A stretch of 64,000 nt of DNA from Molanna angustata. Lineage: Eukaryota > Arthropoda > Insecta > Trichoptera > Molannidae. Location of the stretch: contig OY754986.1 in NCBI GenBank assembly GCA_963576475.1, positions 5,767,174 through 5,831,173 on the forward strand, in the 5' to 3' direction. The notes beneath the pieces were generated by a model, which worked only from the letters and a program-made list of their open reading frames with translations, had not been told where the DNA came from and did not search any database. Made by a program: the position numbers and the translations under genes. This document shows, piece by piece, positions 55,600-64,000 of the stretch (its first letter is position 1; each line of letters opens with the position of its first letter).

Positions 55600-55714
55600 T
55601 AACACTGGCACTGACCGGTATCGATCTGTTGAAGATCATCGTCAGAGTGCACTCTGACTGAATGCACTCTGACGATGATCTTCAACAGATCGATACCGGG
55701 CAGTGCCAGTGTTA
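55600..55714. repeat. Near-perfect palindrome with hammerhead-like core in each arm
   Basis: Arms 55600-55651 and 55663-55714 differ by about one base around an 11-base spacer. On the plus strand of the right arm, CTGACGA (55669-55675) precedes a perfect 5-bp stem GATCT-TCAAC-AGATC. Then comes GATA (55692-55695) where a hammerhead would have GAAA. Confidence 0.8.
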
Positions 55715-55769
55715 AATTAAATAGTGAAACTTAGAAATTATTGTTTTCATTTACACCTAGTATAATGGA

Positions 55770-56880
55770 GTTTCACCACGAATAATCCGTCGACAAAATT
55801 AACAATTTAAAAAAATATAACACCAAATATATAATTAAATCTTTTTTAATATATTGTGTCATCTTTGGTCACATGCACCAAATAATATATATATATATAT
55901 ATTTTTAAACTGCGTTGAAGTCGTTATACTACTATAAATGAATTGTAGGTATCCCTTTAGTTTGTATTTTCTCACTATATGTTGATATTGGGTTCTAGAA
56001 GCTTTAATGCTATTTGATCCAATCATTGCATAAATATTTATGGATTACGAGAACCATAATAATTATGTATGTACACTTAGGCGTTTTGCAAATACAAACA
56101 TGGTGGTGCATTTTCAAACAATACCAGATTTACCGAACCAACGGTTTACGTATGCAAAGCCGACGAACTCTCAACTGCGAAATAAAACATTGCAACGAAT
56201 GGTAAAAGTCTATTGTCATAAAAAACATTGCTCAATGTTGGTTAACAATTAAATTGGACAATAGAGCAAAAGCATTGTCAACAAGAAGTGGTTTTAAAAA
56301 TAAATTACCTATTGGTACTGGTACCTTGTGGTTCACGATCTATATTGTTTTACGGCTATCCAATTCAATTCTATGGAAAAATCACTGTGAAATAGAACAA
56401 AATGTTATATTAAGTATGAATTTACTTATTTTATAGTTTTAATACATGATCACTGTTGTTAGGGATATCCATTTAAATCCTCTCCTTAACCGTATCCCTA
56501 TCATAGACAATATATCCCAACCCGCTTAGCCGAGAAGAAATGTTACAAAAAGAAGACTACCTACAAACAGTATAGATCTACAGTACAGCGAGTTAACTTC
56601 GAGAGACGACACAGTGCACTTCACTTACATAATATTAGGTAGGTAATCAGTTTAACTACGTTAAAGAGTATTTTTCTACATAGTTTTCTTCGTCAAGTTA
56701 TAGTTACTTCATGTAGTTTTGTGTTCCTGTGCTGCAAATAATAACAAGTTCATCTTCAATATTGGTTCGTCGCGGCTGGTGATAAGTACAAATTTACCTT
56801 CATTGATCTATGCTCCTTTCGAAATATTGTATACCTTCGTTCCCGATTTCAATCCCTTCATACAGTCCATTTGCTCCAAC
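55770..56880. other. Unassigned stretch
   Basis: Contains a (TA)n run near 55886-55900 and overlapping 60-73 codon frames without recognisable products. Confidence 0.4.
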
Positions 56881-56883
56881 AAC

Positions 56884-57000
56884 TGTATATCCCACAATGC
56901 AGGGCAACCAGGGGCAGGTGTGTGGGTGCGTTTTATGTGAACATGTTTATGTTTGTATCGGCCTTCGTGGCTCAGTTGGTTGTATTATTGGTTTATCCTC
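56884..57000. mobile_element. Fragments of family C (minus) and SINE-B head (plus)
   Basis: 56884-56945 matches family C in reverse (TATATCCCACAATGC, GGCAACCAGGGGCAGG). 56958-56990 is CGGCCTTCGTGGCTCAGTTG, the start of SINE-B, truncated after the A box. Confidence 0.6.
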
Positions 57001-57345
57001 CATAGGCTCCCAAGCAGACCACTCGGAGTCGTCAATAATTATAAATAAACAAATTGTTATTTATAAATTAACAAATTGTTATAAATAAACAAAGACAAAA
57101 TACTCCATGCTAATTGAAATCTCTTTCATTTAGCATTTCGTCAGTTGTATAAAATGATATATCGACGAGATACATCTTCGTCTCTCTCTCAAAACTACCT
57201 TCTTACAAATACCGTATGTGAGGTGGCAGTTTATTATACAGCTTAATACTCTGTCCCACAACGCTATTTGCGACATTTGCCAGTCTGCACTTTGCAGGTC
57301 TGATGTTGTTTGCACTTCGCGTATTATTTATTTATTATTTTATTT
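57001..57345. other. Unassigned stretch
   Basis: Short direct repeats of AACAAATTGTTATAAATA near 57045-57085. Nothing else. Confidence 0.4.
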
Positions 57346-57348
57346 TAT

Positions 57349-59298
57349 AGAATACAACAGCAATACAATAAAGATTTATACAAATATACAGAGATAATTT
57401 TTATGTTGCCAATTATAGTATTCTAAATATATTAAGTACATTCACATTTATTAACAACTAGTTGCATGTAGCACATGAGATCCAACTATCGTTAGCTATA
57501 GTAAGTATGTATTTTATTTTATTTTATTTTATAGAATACAACAGCAATACAATAAAGATTTATACAAATATACAGAGATAATTTTTATGTTGCCAATTAT
57601 AGTATTCTAAATATATTAAGTACATTCACATTTATTAACAACTAGTTGCATGTAGCACATGAGATCCAACTATCGTTAGCTATAGTAAGTATGTATTTTA
57701 TTTTATTTTATTTTATAGAATACAACAGCAATACAATAAAGATTTATACAAATATACAGAGATAATTTTTATGTTGCCAATTATAGTATTCTAAATATAT
57801 TAAGTACATTCACATTTATTAACAACTAGTTGCATGTAGCACATGAGATCCAACTATCGTTAGCTATAGTAAGTATGTATTTTATTTTATTTTATTTTTT
57901 AGAATACAACAGCAATACAATAAAGATTTATACAAATATACAGAGATAATTTTTATGTTGCCAATTATAGTATTCTAAATATATTAAGTACATTCACATT
58001 TATTAACAACTAGTTGCATGTAGCACATGAGATCCAACTATCGTTAGCTATAGTAAGTATGTATTTTATTTTATTTTATTTTATAGAATACAACAGCAAT
58101 ACAATAAAGATTTATACAAATATACAGAGATAATTTTTATGTTGCCAATTATAGTATTCTAAATATATTAAGTACATTCACATTTATTAACAACTAGTTG
58201 CATGTAGCACATGAGATCCAACTATCGTTAGCTATAGTAAGTATGTATTTTATTTTATTTTATTTTTTAGAATACAACAGCAATACAATAAAGATTTATA
58301 CAAATATACAGAGATAATTTTTATGTTGCCAATTATAGTATTCTAAATATATTAAGTACATTCACATTTATTAACAACTAGTTGCATGTAGCACATGAGA
58401 TCCAACTATCGTTAGCTATAGTAAGTATGTATTTTATTTTATTTTATTTTATAGAATACAACAGCAATACAATAAAGATTTATACAAATATACAGAGATA
58501 ATTTTTATGTTGCCAATTATAGTATTCTAAATATATTAAGTACATTCACATTTATTAACAACTAGTTGCATGTAGCACATGAGATCCAACTATCGTTAGC
58601 TATAGTAAGTATGTATTTTATTTTATTTTATTTTATAGAATACAACAGCAATACAATAAAGATTTATACAAATATACAGAGATAATTTTTATGTTGCCAA
58701 TTATAGTATTCTAAATATATTAAGTACATTCACATTTATTAACAACTAGTTGCATGTAGCACATGAGATCCAACTATCGTTAGCTATAGTAAGTATGTAT
58801 TTTATTTTATTTTATTTTATAGAATACAACAGCAATACAATAAAGATTTATACAAATATACAGAGATAATTTTTATGTTGCCAATTATAGTATTCTAAAT
58901 ATATTAAGTACATTCACATTTATTAACAACTAGTTGCATGTAGCACATGAGATCCAACTATCGTTAGCTATAGTAAGTATGTATTTTATTTTATTTTATT
59001 TTATAGAATACAACAGCAATACAATAAAGATTTATACAAATATACAGAGATAATTTTTATGTTGCCAATTATAGTATTCTAAATATATTAAGTACATTCA
59101 CATTTATTAACAACTAGTTGCATGTAGCACATGAGATCCAACTATCGTTAGCTATAGTAAGTATGTATTTTATTTTATTTTATTTTATAGAATACATCAG
59201 CAATACAATAAAGATTTATACAAATATACAGAGATAATTTTTATGTTGCCAATTATAGTATTCTAAATATATTAAGTACATACACATTTATTAACAAT
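57349..59298. repeat. Satellite array, 11 copies of a 184-bp monomer
   Basis: Unit starts (AGAATACAACAGCAATAC) fall at 57349, 57533, 57717, 57901, 58085, 58269, 58453, 58637, 58821, 59005 and 59189, an exact 184-base period. Ten units are complete and the last breaks off at 59298. Units are almost identical; two have TTTTTTAG instead of TTTATAG. Each monomer joins a retroelement-like tail containing (ATTTT)n to the first 50 bases of family A (ACTAGTTGCATGTAGCACAT). Confidence 0.97.
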
Positions 59299-59690
59299 TA
59301 TGAAGACAGGATGGGAAAGGAGAGAGGTAGGGAGGGGAGTCGGGGAAAGCATCGACCACTAGAAACTCATATTATGATTTTTTTTTTTTTTTTATTGAGT
59401 ATCATAATATGAACATACACATAGTACAAATATATAAATTAATACAATTTTTTTTTTCAATAGGTACTGTCCCAAAAAAGTTAAAAACTTGTGCTTGATT
59501 TACCTCACGTGTCTCAATGTATGAATAATAATAAATTAAAATTAAGTTAAAGGGGCACAATTAAGTTTTTTTTGAATACATAAAAAACTTGAAGCAAACA
59601 TATCCAATTCCGTATCCCTCAAACAATTTCTATTGTACCCAGTACAAATTATACCGATGATATTCCGAGTTAAGAGGAGTATTTCTCATA
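59299..59690. other. Flank of the satellite, probable LINE 3' region
   Basis: The last monomer runs into a purine-rich block (GGAAAGGAGAGAGGTAGGGA) like those in LINE 3' regions. A small inverted repeat (CATATTATGAT..., ATCATAATATG) spans a T run at 59367-59416. Confidence 0.45.
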
Positions 59691-59694
59691 TTGC

Positions 59695-59870
59695 GTCGAG
59701 CATAGGGTTGGGTATCTGACTGGTGATCTAACGGTCACGAATTCGATTCCCGACACTGTTTTAATTGTGTTTACAAGCTGGATCTATGAGACTTGCTCAA
59801 AATTACGTGCGTGTTAAATTAATATTTTTCATAGTACATGTTAGTTTCCTGAGAAGCAATATAACCGAAA
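59695..59870 (+). mobile_element. SINE-B copy
   Basis: GGGTATCTGACTGGTGATCT and GGTCACGAATTCGATTCCCG are the tRNA-like head; the A box is worn. The body continues through TTTTAATTGTGTTTACAAGC to the TAGTACATGTTAGTTTCCTG end. Confidence 0.75.
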
Positions 59871-60725
59871 TGAATAAATTATTACAAAAAAAATGATTTC
59901 GATATTAGTCATTTATGTAAATATCTGAAAGAACTTTGTCTATAATATTTATATCACCTGATGCTTGTTATATCAACTCATACATAATACCTTTGTATGT
60001 ATAATACACGTTTTGCACTTTACCAGATGTTTGCGTTTCTACGTGAATTATTAATTTCTTCCACATATAAGTGGCTTTGTTGGAAACGGAATATGGGGCT
60101 AAGATATTCTCACAACAACTTCACAATAGGTATTATTTTGAAAATTAATCTGATATTTAATAATTTATATGATTTCACAAAACCAACTCATATTAATTGT
60201 TTATTGTTTATTATTATACTATAGAACATAGGCCTGAGATAAGCGCTTGTTCTCGTCAATTGCATTATCAACATATATCAAAATACATTATATCACGAGA
60301 TATTATCAAAATGCATCACAATATCACAAATACATCAGCAGAAAAGGAAAAAAAAACATAACATATAGAAATGAAATGAAACAAATACAACAGTCTTACT
60401 AATAAACGTGTTGTAAAAGTTATACGACCATTTAACACCCGTGTAGGTAAAAATGTTACCAATAAACGCTGTGTAGCAGATCAGTTGGTCAACGACTGTG
60501 TATCTCTCATACAAATTTTACACATCGCTTGCCCGCCTGTTCTAGGTAGTTACGCGGTGTTTTAAGACAAATTTCATATATCAAAAATCGAATTTGATTT
60601 TGATATGCGTGTTTATATTGTTATATCTTGGAATAATATGACGAAACCTCTTTATAAATTATTTAAATTCTCGATAATTGTGCATTTTAGGAGCGAAAAA
60701 ATGACAAAAAATCAGCTCTTTATCT
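59871..60725. other. Unassigned stretch
   Basis: The 75-codon frame at 59997-60224 is unrecognised. AT-rich. Confidence 0.4.
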
Positions 60726-60727
60726 AA

Positions 60728-61742
60728 AACTAGTTGCATGTAACACATGAGATCCAATTGTCGATAGCGATAGTATGTATAGTTGAAGAATATGTACCAA
60801 ACTATAAACCCATAAATACAAATTATTGAATATTTTCAGATATTTTGTTTTCTATACAACATATGTAGGTATGTATGTCAAGATAGGATAGTATGGAGGA
60901 AGTTCCTTTTTTCCTACCCAGAATATGAAAATAGCATGATGGTATGTATGTTTGGAGATGAAGTATCAAACTATTAAGTCTTCTTACATATTGTGTATAG
61001 GCGACTACCATACAAAATGTATGAAGCGATGTCGTCACTAAATTCAATTTTTAAAAAAATTGTTAAAAAAAATTGAGATCTTCTACTACAATGTTAATAT
61101 TTTTTATAGAAAATTAAATTATCTAGTTGGGGTGTTTCGGCTTTTTTCGATAATTGTATAGGTTTTGGAAATATAGGCAGTTAAACTCATAATTTTAGCA
61201 TAAAAAAAATATTTTTGTTAATAAAAAATGTTTGAGAAACCCTGGAATTTTTTTGAAAAAACTTATTTGAGATTTTGTATTTGTCTATGTTTTTACCAAT
61301 TTTCAGCGTTCTAGCTATTATGGTTTCTGAGATATAGGGAAAAATAAAATAAAAATTCAAAAGTTGATAACCCCTGACTGAAACAAAAATTCAAAATTCC
61401 GAGTATAAAAGTTTTGTAGGCCTCTAACTTTTTATATATTCTGAAATTTTGGGCTCTGTAAATTGAGCGGATCAAAAGTTATAAGGGGGGGACGGACACA
61501 CACACACACACAGGCACACACACACACAGACACACAGACACACGAAATGTTCTACTCCGAATTCTGAGTAAATCCGTGTATGGAACATATATGCTTCGAA
61601 GCCTCTAAGTTGGTGTTTTTTGACTTCAAAGTTGGAAAAGCCGTGAAAAAAGTAGACCTCTCCATACAATTCTCGCGTATTCTGGCTTGATACATTGTCG
61701 ATATGTTAAGGGATAAAGTTCTCCTGAACAAATCGACAGTTG
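60728..61742 (+). repeat. Family-A repeat, copy 3 (uninterrupted reference)
   Basis: Complete from ACTAGTTGCATGTAACACAT to ATCGACAGTTGGAT. It has inverted ATCCAATTGTCGAT / ATCGACAGTTGGAT words and a complex (CA)n with CAGA and GGCA interruptions at 61495-61545. No coding frame. This copy shows the uninterrupted order of the family. Confidence 0.8.
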
Positions 61743-62072
61743 GATGATGCTTGCTTGGATATTCGTATGATGAAATTATTCGTTATACTTTCCATATTCC
61801 TATTTTGAAATGTGAAAAACATATGAAAATATTAACTACGACAAACGTCAAAATTATAATGGCGGATGGGCGCTGGCGGCTTTGCGCATGCGCGAGTGGG
61901 AAATTACAACGTTGTCGGATTATTTTTTGTTGTACTCTTGTTGTAGCTACACATTCGTTATACAGCGTTTATTAGTAAGATTTTCAAATAATCGCTGCAC
62001 GGGCTTTACACGGTTTCGTTTATAGGGCCGTTCAATTGAACCAAATTTATTTTTATAAATAACACTGTTAGA
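61743..62072. other. Unassigned stretch
   Basis: Contains a GC-rich patch (GCGGATGGGCGCTGGCGGCT at 61861) in an otherwise AT-rich area; no gene recognised. Confidence 0.4.
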
Positions 62073-62174
62073 GACTGCTGCCAACGTACCTATTTTTCAA
62101 TTTGATATACCATCATTATTTCTTATCAAATCGTTTTGAAAAAAAGAGCTTAGATAGTTTGGGTATTCATAAAG
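62073..62174 (-). repeat. Interspersed repeat, family F, copy 2
   Basis: Reverse complement of 2287-2388. Interestingly both copies lie next to a family-A copy (immediately after copy 1, 330 bases after copy 3). Confidence 0.65.
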
Positions 62175-62429
62175 AAAAATGTATCTTTACTTTTTGATAA
62201 TGTTCTGTTTAAATTCTTGTAGAAAAATAATGGCATACCCCGATTTTCAACGTTTATCTTATATTTTTAATAAAATATAAGGCGTAGTTCAACATATTTT
62301 TTATAAATTAAAGAAGACAAAAATATCTAGAAAAATACGATGTGACGTCGCATTAATGCTTCAGGTTTAGAAAATAAACCTAAAAAACATTTATTTTCCA
62401 TTCAGCGGCATTGTGAAATATAAGTTATT

Positions 62430-62755
62430 TTGGTTTATTAACTTAACCCGATGAGTCTCGTCGCGACGTTGCCAGTGAGCGGTTGTGTTTAGTGCATATT
62501 TCGGATCTACCCACAAGTACCTACTACACTACGCAGCGAACAGATAAGATTCCATTGCTGTCATTTTTGTTTTATTATTTCATTTTTATTCTTACAAAAA
62601 TTGTTTTGATTATTTCAATGTAGCATATTTGGTATTAATATTTACCTATTGTTTTTGTTGCTTTTTGTCTATTTGACATTAACAATTTTTGTTTCGTATT
62701 TTTTATTTAACTGTTAAATATCTATTTTATTTGATTTAAATACTGCATCGCGGAT
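62430..62755 (+). mobile_element. Probable 5' untranslated region of a LINE
   Basis: The stretch CGATGAGTCTCGTCGCGACG then TTGCCAGTGAGCGGTTGTG is more GC-rich than its flanks and precedes an intact ORF1. Jockey-type LINEs carry internal promoters at such positions, but the exact 5' end cannot be fixed here. Confidence 0.4.
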
Positions 62756-64000
62756 ATGGAGGTGGACGAGACTAAACCTCCTGATCCTCGATCGATAATT
62801 TTATCAACTGCTGACGAATGTGAATCTGACACGAGTCATGATTCAGTTATTGTACCTAACCGTAAACGAAAACCGCGTCATCAACCAATTGATATACCGT
62901 CGAAAATGAAACCTTCTTCTGTACTCGAAATAACCGCAGGCCTCCCGATACAAACCGAACCAAGCCCAATTCAATATTGTAATATGTCAAACCCACCATA
63001 CATAGTATATATTCAAAATTGCGAAAGTGGCAAACCGATTAACTCCTTAGAAGTAGGCAAATTTTTGTTTTCATGTAAAAATAAAAACTTTGGGATTATT
63101 AACGGTACAATAAAATCTGAAGGGCGCTTTAAAATTTCTTCTGAATTTAACAAATGGGAACAAGCAAATAATTTTATACAGAATATTACAACTTTATCTG
63201 ATCAAAAATTTAAGGCGTTTATTCCGACGCATCACGTGACGCGAATGGGGTTGGTAAGAGGCATTCCTGCTAATCTTTCTGAAAGTGATATTGTTGAATC
63301 CTTAAATTTGAACAATGCTAGACGAATTATTAAAATAATAAAGGCGCGAAGGTTAAATTACAAAGATAATTCTCAAGGCACGGTGACGTGGAAACCGTCA
63401 CAAACCGTCGTTCTCACATTCGAAGGCCAAATATTGCCTGATTATGTTTACCTTTATTTTAACTCCCTTCCAGTAGAAGCATACACTTATCCCACTATTC
63501 AGTGTTTTAATTGTTGCCGTTTTGGGCACTCAAGAGCCATTTGTAAATCTTCAACTCGATGCTTTCACTGTGGTGAAAACCATCAAGCTGATCAGTGTCC
63601 AAACCCGGAAGAGCCAACATGCGTCAATTGTAAAGGTAGTCATAAGGCTACAAGCTTTATATGCCCAGAACTGACGAGACAAAAAAACATTAAACAACTG
63701 ATGGCGAGTGAAAATATATCATATTTCCAAGCCTCTAAACGTTTTCCCCCTGCAATAAAGAGTTTTGCCGAAACTACAACATTGAATGTGAAACCAACCT
63801 CAGCTAACACAACTACAATAAACCAGATTAATTCAGCGAATCCTTCCAACTCTCGTAGAATTATTACATACAAACAAGTCAAACCTAGACCAGCAATGAC
63901 ACCAGCATATGACAAGAACATACATAACTCATTCCTATTCAATCCAAATGGTAATTATGTCAATCAAATGTCTAATGGTCATGCAATTAACCAAAATGAA
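62756..64000 (+). CDS. LINE ORF1 (gag-like, three CCHC zinc knuckles), partial at window end
   Basis: ATG at 62756 opens a frame of 415 codons with no stop before the window end. The N-terminus is acidic and proline-rich. A central region around residues 80-230 resembles the RNA-binding part of Jockey-clade ORF1 proteins. Three knuckles follow: CFNCCRFGHSRAIC (250-263), CFHCGENHQADQC (269-281) and CVNCKGSHKATSFIC (289-303). Then comes a low-complexity Asn/Thr-rich tail. Such proteins coat LINE RNA. Because the frame is open and untruncated, this element may be full length and young. Its ORF2 with endonuclease and reverse transcriptase should follow to the right. Confidence 0.9.
   Translation, partial: MEVDETKPPDPRSIILSTADECESDTSHDSVIVPNRKRKPRHQPIDIPSKMKPSSVLEITAGLPIQTEPSPIQYCNMSNPPYIVYIQNCESGKPINSLEVGKFLFSCKNKNFGIINGTIKSEGRFKISSEFNKWEQANNFIQNITTLSDQKFKAFIPTHHVTRMGLVRGIPANLSESDIVESLNLNNARRIIKIIKARRLNYKDNSQGTVTWKPSQTVVLTFEGQILPDYVYLYFNSLPVEAYTYPTIQCFNCCRFGHSRAICKSSTRCFHCGENHQADQCPNPEEPTCVNCKGSHKATSFICPELTRQKNIKQLMASENISYFQASKRFPPAIKSFAETTTLNVKPTSANTTTINQINSANPSNSRRIITYKQVKPRPAMTPAYDKNIHNSFLFNPNGNYVNQMSNGHAINQNE

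Larger units (their letters stand above)
55165..55768. mobile_element. Composite element: outer inverted repeats enclosing a LINE tail and a palindrome
   Basis: The outer arms 55165-55217 and 55716-55768 are inverted copies (TATACTAGGTRTAAATGAAA, then AGTTTCACTATTTAATT). Inside are a plus-strand LINE fragment (55225-55590) and a near-perfect palindrome (55600-55714). The downstream TATAATGGAGTTTCACCACG matches the word after the palindrome at 31949-32074. This suggests related foldback or Penelope-like elements. Confidence 0.65.

Noticed and set aside
57349..59298. CRISPR-like array
   Set aside because: The repeats are contiguous 184-base units with no spacers, in eukaryotic DNA.

Overview
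The window looks like insect genomic DNA, most likely from a moth or butterfly. The basis is the AT-rich composition, the frequent GTAGGTACCTAC-type words, the tRNA-headed SINEs, the RTE-like and Jockey/CR1-like LINE fragments typical of Lepidoptera, and the two host genes. The order is inferred from pattern memory, not from a search. Almost all of the DNA is transposon-derived, and nothing looks bacterial or viral.

Host genes. (1) Three minus-strand exons (30737-30883, 27243-27443, 11734-12229) join in phase with canonical GT/AG borders. They encode the middle of a neuroligin, a catalytically dead cholinesterase-like synaptic adhesion protein. The rest of the gene lies outside the window or was not found. 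Its two introns seen here (3.3 kb and 15.0 kb) are full of transposons. (2) An intronless plus-strand gene at 45423-47333 encodes a 636-residue protein with the layout of a divergent ionotropic receptor (IR). A decayed copy of its 5' end sits about 0.5 kb upstream (44780-45070), so the receptor was once tandemly duplicated.

Mobile DNA by region. 0-11 kb: SINEs, short RTE-like tails (two with clear target-site duplications), a family-A repeat, a piggyBac-like relic (7102-8104) and a 24-bp minisatellite. 11-31 kb: neuroligin exons, an RTE-like fragment with six in-frame 81-bp repeats, a SINE interrupted by an RTE-like element and then tandemly duplicated (14.9-16.0 kb), a foldback element split by a LINE reverse transcriptase (17.6-19.9 kb), and a Penelope-like 3' end (21.3-21.7 kb). 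31-44 kb: SINEs, LINE 3' ends and several palindromic elements. 44-50 kb: the IR gene and a second family-A copy split by an inverted Penelope-like dimer. 50-57 kb: a terminal-inverted-repeat element, nested LINEs and another palindrome. 57.3-59.3 kb: an 11-copy, 184-bp satellite. 60.7-64 kb: a third long family-A copy, then the start of an apparently intact LINE whose ORF1 runs off the window end.

The most unusual theme is a set of palindromic or Penelope-like elements (near 21.3, 32.0, 32.3, 36.8, 48.2 and 55.65 kb). Each carries a short stable stem flanked by boxes resembling the hammerhead ribozyme core. The copy at about 36.82-36.86 kb keeps both boxes (CTGACGA and GAAA) exactly. This is known for Penelope-like elements in general, but the families here are worth folding and testing.
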